A stretch of DNA of 64,000 bases from NCBI GenBank assembly GCA_013400975.1, contig WBMZ01005360.1, positions 46,427 through 110,426 of the forward strand. The letters are read 5' to 3'. Under the pieces are notes generated by a model. That model did not search any database and had not been told where the DNA came from. It worked only from the letters and a program-made list of their open reading frames with translations. Shown here piece by piece: positions 1 to 12,473 of the stretch. The translations under genes and the position numbers were made by a program. Numbering within the stretch: position 1 is the stretch's first letter; every line of letters begins with the position of its first letter. Source of the stretch: Atrichornis clamosus (lineage: Eukaryota; Chordata; Aves; Passeriformes; Menuridae).

Positions 1-3000
1 GAACTTTATTCATTTTGTGCTCTTCCTCACTTCTAAACAAAGGGCATCTCTACTCTCAGCTCGGATACCTGGGAACCTCTCTGAATTAGGTAGCTGAAAT
101 TTGTACAAAAAATACTTTATTGCAGGGCTAACTTCACCTTGCTGGGCTTTACACAGGGCGTCCTTTAGCCACAGCAAGGTTCATACTGTGCACTAGCTAC
201 AGTATCCACATAATCCACACTATATTCCACTATCATTAATTAGATCTAATTAACCAAAGGCATTAAACAACTAGAGTTTTCACAAAGCTATGCAGAGGGA
301 AAAAAACCCCAAAACAATAACCCAGGCATACTTTGCTCAGGAAACGAAAAAATATCCAAAGCATCTGAAATTCATGTAAGTAATATTTTGAATCAAGATA
401 TCCAGACTATGAAATGTCACTGTCCCAGGTTCTTTCATGAACATCACACAGACAGCACTACTGACTGCCACAAAGCTAACTCAGTCATGCTTAAAATAAA
501 GGAAAGCAGCATCAGATCTTTAAAAGGCACTTAAATGCAAGCTGAAGTCTTCAAATCTTTATCGTGTAATGCTTGTTCTATCCCTGACAGAGGACAGCAC
601 GATGTATCAGCCTGGGAAAAAAGTCACCACACTAAACTTAAGCTGAAAGGGGGACAACAAATCTTAAGAGCTTCTCCCCCAATAAATGATGCTTTTCTGG
701 CTATTTTTATGAGAATTTTGCTACTGTGAGCTACAGCCTGCTTTCACCTACCATTGCAGAAAAGGGGAGATACAAATTACAAGTCAGACCTACAAACCAC
801 AAATCAATTAATCTCTCCTGTGATTATTTATCCTATCTTTGAATAATCCTGTGAGGATTGGCATTAAATTTTCGAGGCCAATGAAAAAGTTATTAAAATG
901 AATTCCAAGGTCACTGCCTCTCCTTTGATTGCTACATTAGGTTGTTCAGCAGGAGCTTCATCCCTCTGTGCTAAGCCCCTTTAGTTTTAGATGTTTTCTG
1001 TTCATAAAATGAATGGGAAAATAACAACAACCCTACAGGCCCTGAGCCCAGATGCTTCTGTGCTTCAGGGACTGTGGAAGGAGCCCACAGGTCTGCAGTG
1101 GGCACTGTGATAGATGTGCTTTCAGAAGATGCACTGTCCTGTTAAGTGCATACTGACATTAAAACTAAAAGGCTAAGCAAGGGAAGTGACTCATTCAATC
1201 CCAGGTGAGAAGAGAAAGGTTGCAGTCAATACAAGGATGCCCTGCTGCCTACTCCAAGCACTGCCATCCTCTGAGCCTCTGTGGGTCGTGGCTGGTGGGA
1301 ATACTCAAGGGACTTGGAGGTGTCTAACCAAGAGGATTCCCACAGCCTCGGTCTTTCCTCGCAGAAGACAAGGAGCTGCTCTAGAGGTGCAAGTCAGAGT
1401 AATCTCCATCTGGCAGCAGAAATCAGCCTGGATTCACTGTCTGGTTCTGCTGAACAGTTCTGGACAACTCCTCTGACCTGTCCACAACTCATCTTACTCC
1501 TCTTTCACAAAAGGAGCCCCAGGCTGCAAGGCTCAAATAAAAGAACACACAGATAAGTGTAAAGGAAGTGCTACAAGATAGGAAAAAGAAGTAAAAGCTT
1601 ACAACAATCAGTACTAGGACATCTGGTACGCACCCTTGCTAACCATTTTTAAAACAGATGTCTAAATGAAGCGAGAATTCTGCTTTCCCAGTTTATTTAT
1701 AATCAATCTTCTCATTTGCACTGCGCAGATGGGCAGATAAGAAGCTCCTTCCTTCGGTGCAGTCACTGTCACACAGCTTAGCTCAGCTGCACCCCCGGAC
1801 AACGGTGATCAGAGGTTCCCACATCACCTTGCTCCAGACAAGTCATTTCCCTCCAGAATCCTACCACAGGGCAGAGGACAACACTCACTCAGCACTTTGC
1901 TCTTTGCAGACTGTGACCATATGCAAATCTAGAGACAAAGGCCAAGTGTGGACAGAGCAATGCTGAAGTGAATGGATGAGCAGCACATGGACAAAAGAAA
2001 TGCTAACAAACATACCAAGCAACTGTTTTTTCAAGGAAATATCTGTATTTACAGCAGCCTGTTTGGCACCATAGCAAAGACTCACAACACACAGTTGCTC
2101 CAAATGTTTTCAGAAATGAGCTAATGCATGTACTTCTACTGCTAAAACCGAGTTTTACAGGCAGAAAACCAGTCAAGCCGCTCTAGCTAAGCTCTTGTAT
2201 ATGCTGTCTTAGTGCTGTCTTAGTGCTGTAAAAAACATATAAATCTGTTTCTCTCAGTCATTCACTGTTTGCTTCTTTCAGATTATGACTATATAGACAA
2301 ACACCACGCTTTTGGTCATGTCCTCTCATTTCAAGACAACATTGTCTGAAGATCTGAAGTGTACGTGACAAGCAAGAGATAAAAGACAACATCCAGGCAG
2401 TTGTGAAGAAGCAATTTCTGACATGAAGAACCCTAGAGGTAAACTAAATTGCAAATAAAGATTTTAAAGAATCATTATGATTCTGTCATCAACAGACTGC
2501 TTGAATATTGTTATCATGCACCAGCTATTTATCGTATCATGCCAGCTCTACATCCATCTATAGCTGCATACCAAAAATACCTTCATTAGCTTGATGAGAA
2601 AACGAATTTGAAGCACAGAGCATGTCCTGCTTTCAGCAAGTGGGCCACTGGCAGTTCAGACTACACTCATAGAAGATTTACATAAAACTTCAAGAAAAAA
2701 AAAAAAGTAAAAAAATTTCAGATGCACCTTTGCTCTCTAAACGTTTTAACACCTGGGGATAACACCTTTGGTTTCTCCACTCTTAATCCCAGAGAAGCAG
2801 TGACATCTTAAAACAGCAGAACAGCCAGTTCTTACATGTGCCCCCTTGTAACTTTGAACCTCTGCATATAAAAGCAGGAGTAGGTACGTGGAGCAGGGGA
2901 GACACAATCCTTGCAGCCGTGGCAAGGATACACACAAATCCAAGCCCTCTTATCAGCCATGCAAGCACACGACGTTATTTTCTTTTGCCGTGGAAGTCTC

Positions 3001-6000
3001 TAACACGCAAAGACCTCTTATGCATCATGCAAAAGAGGATCTCTCAGGTTTGACATGAGGTAGTTTACAGTTCCTTCACCGGTGTAGGAGAGCATAAACT
3101 ACAACAGCTGCAGATTCCCTTGCATAATTTAGCCATCTGCATTGCAGACATCTGATGGAAAATCATCCAGGAATTTGGCAGGGAGGGAGGATGACAAAAG
3201 CAGCTGTTTCTCCTAGTAATCACAGGTAGGAATTTGCAATCTCACTTAATAGTCATAATGGTCAGAGCTATCAGGTCATGCCAAGATCTCCATGTTTCTG
3301 CTTGGAAAAAACCAAACTAAACAAAACCCCAAAAACCCCCAAATCACCTTATGAAGGACCAAGAGCTCAAGGAATTTTGTACAATCTTTTCCCGCCGGGT
3401 ACTTACTCCCACAAAACCATTCATCTTCTCACCAGCGGCACTGCACACCCAGGTAAAATTGCAGATACTTAAAGACAACGATGTTTCAAGACTTGATCCC
3501 TTCTTGCAAGATGTGCATCTTGAATGATATTGAATTCAAATTTTCAACAGCTAGAAATGTGTGCACACACACACAAATTCAGACCCCCCCCCCATGCTGT
3601 ACTGTTGAGGGTAGGTTTGATTTGACAAGGCATTACACTGCTTAGAGATCAGTGACAAGCAAACAGCTTTACGGCTTTACAAAAGACAAAGCCTGTGAAA
3701 GGTCAGCCTGAAAAAGACTCAGAGGAACTAGAAATACAGAATTAGAAGGCAAATACTTAAGCAGTTTGGATTATTGCAGTCATGTTACATTGATGTGGTT
3801 GCAGCCTAACGCCTCGGCTGCGTGGGCTGCACGGTTCATCCCAGTGACAGCAGAGCACGACAGCGACTCGGCCCCACCATTATCACCATCTCCCTGGCAT
3901 TACCACAAACTCAGAGTGCAGTCAAATCTGTGCGTGCAATGAGCTGTGCAAATCCAATTCCAGCATGGGCACACAGAAGAAAGTCTCTGCCTGCTTCCAG
4001 CAGCTCTTCAGTGTGAAGTTGGGGCACAAAATCATTATAAATTGGTCACTCTTTCTCCTATCCATATGACTAACTGATGTGGTAGTGACCCAAACCCAGA
4101 CATCATCTTGTCTTTTCTATGGTGGCATTACTTTTTCCCTCCCAGCATCACTGAAAGTGCTCAGGAGAAGAGTCATAACAGCTTTAGACAGTTACAGTAC
4201 GAGTTAAAACTATTTATTTATTTTTTAAAAAGACAGTTGGATGCATTACGTAAATCAGATCAAAATGAGAAGAGAGCTTAACTGAACGTATCCTCTGGGA
4301 ACCCTGTCTGCATCCATGCTGTGTTCATAGCTCTGGCAGAAGTGCCACCTTCAACCAGCAACAGCCCTTGGCAGGGGAAGGCTCAGCACAGGGGGGACAG
4401 GGGGGAGCAGGTCCTGCAGGCTGCCCCCATGGGATTTAAAAGATGGCAGCTCAGATGAACTGCACAACACACGCTTCTGCCTTCATTTCTGGTCACACTG
4501 GAGAATATCTTCTTCTGAGGTAAAGGCTCAGGGGAAAGGCTGGATATTCCCCAAGGCTAACCTCAGCCACAGACTGCTACCTGCCAGGGATTCCTGAGGG
4601 TCAAGCGGGGAGAGAGATTTCTGCTCTATCCTGCCCTCAGAGCGTGCGCTCTCTGCTTCTGAGCTCACAGGGGGCCCTGGCTGAATCGGGCTCCTGAAAG
4701 CAGTCTCTGGAAAAATATACCCCCAACTGCACAGCACAGAGTCCAGCATGCATCCAGAACAGTCTTTAAGCTAATCACCGTCTTTATGTAAAATAAGCTA
4801 AAACCAAGTATCACACAGTTCCTTATTTTCATTCCAAACAAGGTTTCAGCTTCCAGCTACTGGAGATTACACTGCATGGATCCACGCTCTTAGTCAAGAC
4901 TGTGTGGTGCAACTGGTAGGAATCAGAGTTGGGAGACGCTGGTGCCTTCTACCATCCCTCTCAGGAGGGAAAAGAAGTGACGGAAGGTGGATCAGCTGGC
5001 ATTGGGAGATATGAATTACACTTCCTACACCAGCTCTGAGGAACATGGCCCTGAGTAGGTGTTGAAAATTAATCTTCCCCTATTGAAATGTGAGACAACA
5101 GCATGGTTGCCTTAAGGTGAAATTGTTGAGAGTTTATGAAAATTAACACTAGAAGGTTTCCTTTTCAATTAAACCAGAATTACTCCACATCCAAAAATGA
5201 TTTCCCCCCTTCTCCATTGCCAGGTGAACAACAAATTTTGCCTTGAGGAGGGAAGAGAAGTTGCACTGCTTTCCCTCACACTCTTACCCCACTATGGAAG
5301 ACTGTGCACTTTGGATTTAGCGATGAAAATGCCAGAAAACACAGGTTAGATGAAAGAGCTTTGAATGTTCAGCTCACAAAAACATCAGAACCCGTGAATT
5401 ATCTCCTAGGATGTAATTTGTATAAGACATCAGCAAAATGGATGCAATGCAAAGAGATCTTCCTAAGAAAGGTACATCCCAAAGAACTGAAGCTTATGGG
5501 GCAGGGGGTTAAAAGCAATGGTGACATTGGCTATTACCATGAAGGTATCTGGAAAAGTGAAGTATCAAGAAGAGATATTATGCATAATGCACAATTTTTG
5601 TCCAAAACCACAGCAGAAATGGCTACCAGCTGAGATCTAGTCACCTATTTAGGAGAAATGTGCTGGCATGGTCGCCAACCACAAGCAGTCAGGACCTCAG
5701 AAGACACAGCTCCACCATCAGCGCAATGCCTCAGTGTCCAAGCAATGGATTCATTTAATAGTAACTCAAAGATGGCATCGCTTGTCAAACACCATCTGAA
5801 AGGGCACAAGGAACAGACAGGCAGGCAAGCAATCTTTCACTGTAGATTTCTCTGTTCACTATCTGCCTTTTACGTAAGTTCTCTACCTTTCACAGAACAA
5901 AAATTGAAGCTATAAAGTATTTAGAAAGATAAATCTGACAATGAAAACTCTACTGGTAATGATCCAAGTAGCAGAGATACTGTAAGGCACTTTCCAAATG

Positions 6001-7190
6001 AGAGCCCTGCACAGTATACTGAGCTTATCCAAGCAAGGAAATTAATTTATTTCAGAAAAAATAAACCTGGTGCTTAATTTCTAAAGCTAATTCCTACTGT
6101 TAACCCACCATGAGAGACAAGCAAATTAAACCTATAAAAATAAGTTATGCTTCACTCCTACCAGAACTCACCACAAGAGCATTAAGGGCTTGTATATACA
6201 CTGGGGTCAAGCTTGCAGGAGGACAGCTGCCCAATTCACACACTCAAATATGGACTTTTAACAGCTAAAATTACCTATGTCCTCTAAAAGACCACTCTGA
6301 ACACTTAAATAATCTACAACAAATACCCAGAGAACGGGGCCAGTCTCCCTTCAGCTGTCACCCCTCAGCTGCTCCTTGGCTCTCCAGCAGCTACTCCTAT
6401 GCAATAGTCTGAGTCAGTGGGTAAGGACTGGTTAGGAGAGAGAAAAGGCAATAGTAATGTGAGAAATGAGGCAGCAAATCCCCAAAGAACCTAATGTTCC
6501 CTTCACACCACCTGCCACACATTCACACCAAGGTTTTGTTCTGATTGGAACAGCCTTTGCAAATGTCTTCTTTAATAGCGAAACTAATTGCTCCCAATTG
6601 GAGGTGAGCATACAGCAATGCATTTTGAACAAACCTCCAAAATTTCATGAAACCTGAGTATCTACATTTTAGCTCCTTTCTTCTTCCTGTACTAATACCC
6701 TGCACTCTGCTGTCAATACCCACAACTGCTGGCAAGTAACTTATTCAATGTACACGCTGTATCCCCAGAACAGCATCATGCTACGGAGCAAGTCAAGATC
6801 CAGCTGAAAGGTAGAGCAGCCCAAAACACCCCAAAAGCCTGGGTTTGCCACTCTTTCTGGTGTGAAGCTGAACCAGAGAAAATCAAGAGTCCTCCCTCCC
6901 TTCCAGTCCTGGCATGAACTGTAACCACAATGCAGGTTGTCAGCTCAAGCCACGATAATCCTGTCTGAGCTGTGTGCTTACCCAGCAGCAGATGGGGTTT
7001 CCTAAACTTGGGGATCAAAAAAAATGATGTTGGCCACAAGCCAGGGAACACCAAAGGCAGAATCCTACTTCCTACACGTTAATCAAGACTTTGCAGTGCT
7101 CATATGCCTTCCATATCTCAATTCTTGCAATATTGGAGCAGCTTGCAGTCAGGCCATGGCTCGCTAGATAAAAGTCCCATGCAAGGTGAA

Positions 7191-7330
7191 ATGTTATCTC
7201 CACTTCACAGGCTGGAAACTGAGACAAGTATTTAGTGACTTGGGTCATGACTGTACAAATCAAAGCAAGGCAAAGAACTAAACTTTTACATCTCCAGGCC
7301 AAGGCTATCGCTTTTATCACTGGATCATCC
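7191..7330 (-). mobile_element. MIR SINE relic
   Basis: The order of segments atgttatctccacttcacag, ctggaaactgagacaagtat, ttagtgacttgggtcatgac and a later tttacatctccaggcc...cttttatcactggatcat part follows the reverse complement of MIR (ccccattttacagatgagg, aaactgaggcacagag, taagtgacttgcccaaggtcac, then gaacccagg...). Diverged but long enough to be convincing. Confidence 0.65.
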
Positions 7331-10300
7331 TTTTTTATGACCATACCCTGCTCAAAGAGCAGAAACTGCTTCAAAAAGACAATAATCTCATAGGAACGGT
7401 GTGCTCCAATATCAAAAAAGAGACAATGGACTCAGTCATTATAGTTTTCACCCTTTTCATTAGGTATCCTATCAAATTTTACTGCACAAGCTAGTTATTA
7501 GGGTTTTTATACTCTTCACATTCTTATTTATATTAAGTACCACTAAAAACCCATATTGATTTTTACTTTAACATTCTTGAGAAACATGAGTGGTATTGTC
7601 ATTAAAAGAAAAATCCATGTCAGGTTCTTCATTTTCCTGGTTTGCTGTCTTTGCAAGAACTTCGGTTTTAATGTGTGATTAAACCTCACTGAAAATCATT
7701 TCTGTAATTAGTTTAATGAGACGGGTCATTACACTGGCAGGTCACTGCGCTGAACTGTTTATAGTCTCTACGATGTTTGGTGATACTCAAATATATGTAA
7801 TATCCAGCAACATCTTGCTGTAGACCTCCACGCTTTTAAATATTGAAGAACCTAGTCTGAATGTCCCAAACCTCCTCTCTCTGAAATCAAGTCAGGACTT
7901 GCTCACTTCAGTGGAAGCAGATTCAAAACTCAAGAATGTACCCATTTCTAATTGGTTTACATGAAGAATGTATCTGCTCCAGGAGCCTGCCAGGAATGTT
8001 CAGCTAAGAAGTACATACACACAATGCACAGGAAGTTGGCACAATTTATGCTTGTACAGGGAAGCATTTCATTATACATCCCATTAAAAATACACTAAGG
8101 CAACATTAAAATTAGGAGCCTATGGGACATAGAGAGTCAGGAAACACGATTCTGAAACTGAAGCAGATCTCTTCTCTTCACCAATCTGTCCAGACTCTTA
8201 AATAGAACATTCATCATCCAAGTGCCCTTACGCAACAATTCAGTTTTCGGTGATCAGGGCACTGCAACAGCCCATCCTGACATCTGCACTGCTTCACCAG
8301 GAAACCCACCAGAGACAGGTACTGCCCATGACCTACATAACAGTCCAGAGAGTCTGACTTGTTCAAAGCTTTCAAAAATTACTCTAAAACAAGGAGAACA
8401 TTTTTGCAAGGTCTGATATGAACAGGATTGAGCCCACAGCAAGCATCTTGACACATAAATGTCTCCTTGTGTATCTTCCTGTGGACTAGTATACACAGCA
8501 GTATCACAGGGATATGGCATCTGACCAGATTCCAAGCACACAACCTGCCTTACACACTACAAATTTCCAGTAATCCAGACTTGTCTGGGTCCACCAGGAA
8601 CAGCTTCCCAGATACCCATCATTTGCCTTTATCCCAGAGGCTCTACATCTGAAGGCAGATGCCAAAGGCTCCCTATGTAGCCATTCAACGCTATTAACAT
8701 TTTATTTTAAAAATTACAGATGTCATATATGACAGGGACAAATAAAAATTAAAGGATGTTTCCATCCACGTTCAGTGCTGCTTGATGTTTGGATAACTCA
8801 CAAGCCTTTAACCTCTACTGGTACAACAGCGTTGGTTGACATTTAAAAAAAAGAAATCTTTGATTGAATCATGAATTAGCATGGAAAAACTTTATTTATT
8901 TATAAGTAATTTAATTTCTTTATTTGTCACAGGCTGGCAATGTTAGGCTGCTGCTGACCTGTGCTAGGAAGGTTCTTTTTTTCAGACTGCAGAGTAGATT
9001 ATTCTTCAGCCTTTACAACTTGTGGCCTTTCAGTTGATGCTGCCAACAGACATCCCAATTAGAGCTCACAGCAACATAGCTTGCTTTCATAAGGAACCAG
9101 TGGGGGTCTGAAAGGGAGACTTATTTACTTATAGTTGTAAAACATGGTTTGAAAAAAATAGATTTGATTTTGTGCACACATTTTTGGGTTCACTTCACTT
9201 TATATTTAAAGCGAGCAATGGATTCCTACGTCCTAATCTCACCACATGCAGCAGTAAGAAACACAAACAAGGCCATTGAAACCAATGATGGTGGGCAGGC
9301 AGGGAGATATCCAGGTCCACTACTTGGTTAGAAGCTGGAAGTCTTCTTGTACTGGGCTAACTGATTGGTTAAATAATGAGTTCACAAAGTCGCTTAAAAC
9401 CTTGGGTTTTAATGCACCAGAGAGAGGAGGGAAGGAATGAAGGGTGTGAAAAGCTGTTTTTCAAAGCTGAATTGATAAAACCACTCCCTGTGCAATTAAA
9501 AACCTGCACAGCTGAATAGCTGACTTTGGAAAGCACCAACTGCATAATTTATCGAGTTGGTTTATAAAGGGAGTGAAAATATCCGAGAACAGGAAAGGAA
9601 TTTCACGGACATTTCAACAACACATCAAAACGATGGTGCATTTTATCATTTCAAGATTTATTTTTGCTCTCTGTTCCACTGGGAGGAAGCAAGCAAAGGT
9701 CTATTAGGCTGCATTTTCCCTGCCTTCCCTCCTTATCAATGGAGGGAAAACCATAATGGCTCCAATATCCTACTAAAGATATTGACAGTTTTTCTAACCT
9801 TAAGTCTTGCAATCAGCTTATATAGTCTCTGAAAAAGCCCTATGAAGAGGACTGGGAAGAACACAGGTTTAGCCTGAATTTAAGGTCACATATAAGGAAG
9901 AAGTGTTGCAGGAAAAACATATCAATAGTTTAATCCTTTAAAAAGAAAATGCACACACACTAGCAGTACAGCCAAAGCACTTTTTTCTCCTCTGTTCATT
10001 ACCCCTGGCATCAGCACTGCACCACAAACTTCGCTCTGGCTGATGGGGTATGAGAGAGGGTAAAGCAACCCCAAGCAAACATCAGGGGTGACTGACTAGG
10101 ACCACCCACCAGCATCAGAGACTACTCAGATTTGTGCTTGCTGAAGGTACGTGGGGAGGCTACAGCTCACAGTGGCACCACCACATTATTCTGCATGAGG
10201 CTGCAAGAACAGATATGCTTTAAAATGATAACTTGTGTTAACAAAACATAATGAAAAGTAACTCCTCTGCATGAAGCAGACACTTTTAGAAACCATTTCT

Positions 10301-11901
10301 GAGTTGACTTGAATTTCAATTCTGGACTTTAAACACCTTTCAGTAGCATTTGAACTGACTTATCAGTGACTTGGGTGGGTTTATTTTGTGACTGAAATGT
10401 GCTTTGGAGAAAAATGCCAAGAAAAATGTAGAAAGGTTAAATGTGTGGGGCATTTATTCCTTCAACAAAACAGAGTCAGAAAGACTGCAATCCTCACTAA
10501 TTTGGCAAATATTTTGGACAGAATTATTTTTAAAATTGCATTTGACTCAGCAATCAGTTTGATGAGGAAACTGAAAATACAAACAGGGGCTTTTTTTCAT
10601 GATCAAGTGACTTAAGAGCATTTTAAGTCCCAGCAAGTCCCCATGACACTAAAGCATTTAACAACACTTGACTGGCAGCATAACCCATATTTAGAGACAT
10701 TCAGAACCCAGCTGTCATCATGGGCATCTAAATAAATTGATCAGCTGTAGGCATAGATATCAAGCAGCACATAGAGACATGGAGTCTTTATTCTCATTGC
10801 CAGTAGCCTATCGTAAGTGGCACGGGTGCCTTTAGTTATGTTATGGTACAGAAATAACTGTGGTTGCTGCAATAAATCCTCTGTTATAGACTCAGAAACA
10901 GACCTGCTAACATAACTTTGCTATCTTATGTCACCAAATATGATCAATCCAAGCAAAAACTCCAAATCCTTTGGGAGGAAGGGCCCTTTCTTTCTTCTTT
11001 CGTGCAGTGCAGGAGAACTCAGTTTTTGGGTACAACAACACATGGAAAAAACACTTCGGATGTCTGCAAGACTCCAATCTGGATATATATCCAGGATAAC
11101 ACTAAGCTCACCACCAGAACTTACAAAATTTCAGCAAAATACTTAAGTAAGGAGCATAACACTGCACACCCTTCACAGATAGCTGGGGAGGAGAGTGCCT
11201 TCAGAGCCTGACTGATTGGGTCACTGTTTACCTATGCTAAATATTCAGATTTATTGAACATCCTCTTAAGGGCTTTACAAAGGGGTTTCAGAAGGTTAAA
11301 AATCCTGTGTCCCTAGTGACCTGGGAAACAAAAGCAGGATGAACTCATCCTCCCCACCCACACTCACCCATGTTTCTCAGCAGTAACAACCTGAAGCAGC
11401 ACATCTTCTGTTTAATGGCTGTGATAAATATTCCACAAAAGGTATGATGTCTCTGATCCCGAGAGGTGCAAGATGCATGCTGCAGACCTTCCTGATGTGT
11501 TTAAAACACTCGTAGCTGCTCTCCTTGAACTCTCCTTGAACTATGCTAGGCAGCACTTAAAATGCTGCGATGTCTTTGATTGGGCTGGTAAGCACAACTG
11601 ACTGTAAATAATTATAGTGTGGAATGATCATTAGTAGCCACAGGCATGGAGACCCAATTGGCCACATTCAGCATGGTTCCTAATGGTGCAGTTCACAGGT
11701 ATTTACCTGGGATGTGTTTGGTTCAGCTGTGTCTTCAGCGCTTGAGGGGCAGGGGGCGGATAAAAAGCTGCCAATTCCCCACACATCTTTTCATGCTACT
11801 CTACTAATGCATTGGCCATCTGAATATGCAACTAAAGCATCACTGAAATAACTCTCCTCTAGTAAAACAGCTCCTCAAGAACACAAGATTCAGCGTATGC
11901 G

Positions 11902-12473
11902 TGCTGGTTTGGGCTGGGATAGAGTTAATTCCCTTCACAGTAGCTGGTATTGAGCCATGATCTGGATTTGTGCTGGGAACAGAGTTGATAACTTAGGGAT
12001 GTTTTAGCTATTGATGAGCAGTGCTTACAGAGTCCAGGCTTTTTCTGCTCCTCACTCCACCCCACCAGCGAGGAGGCTGGGGGTGCACAACAAGTTGTCA
12101 GGGGACAGACAGGACAGCTGACCCCAACTGACCACAGGGATACCACCGAACATATGATGTCATGCTCAGTGTATAGAATTGGGGGAAGAAGAAGGAAAGA
12201 GGGGACATTTGGAGTGCTGGCATTTGTCTTCCAAAGACACCATTATGTGTGATGAAGCTCTGCTTTCCTGGGAATGGTCAAACACCTGCCGGTCAATCTA
12301 AAGTAGTGAAGAAATTCCTTGCTTTGGTTTGTCCACGCATGGCTGTTGCTTATCAAACCATCTTTATCCCAAACCATGCGTTTTCTCACCTTTACATTTC
12401 CAATTCTCTCTCCCATCCCACCATGAGGGAGCAGCTGTGTGGGGCTGAGCTGCCATTGAGGCTAAGCCACAAC
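11902..12473 (+). mobile_element. Solo LTR of an ERVL-type endogenous retrovirus
   Basis: The block begins TGCTGGTTTGGGCTGGGATA and ends near CTAAGCCACAAC. It closely resembles, along about 570 bp, the ERVL LTRs I recall as common in songbird genomes: the gagcagtgcttac segment, the caccccaccagcgaggagg segment, the ctgaccccaactgacca segment and a degraded TATA-like box (gtatagaatt, 12171-12180). No internal gag/pol coding region lies beside it, so it is a solo LTR left by recombination. I see no clean target-site duplication, and many substitutions suggest an old insertion. It lies antisense to PDIA5 in intron 11. Confidence 0.85.

Noticed and set aside
3480..3540. Minus-strand sequence resembling the Cys-Lys-Lys coding part expected of exon 12
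   Set aside because: Frame gives no Trp-Cys-Gly-His-Cys, and there is no acceptor or donor at the needed places.
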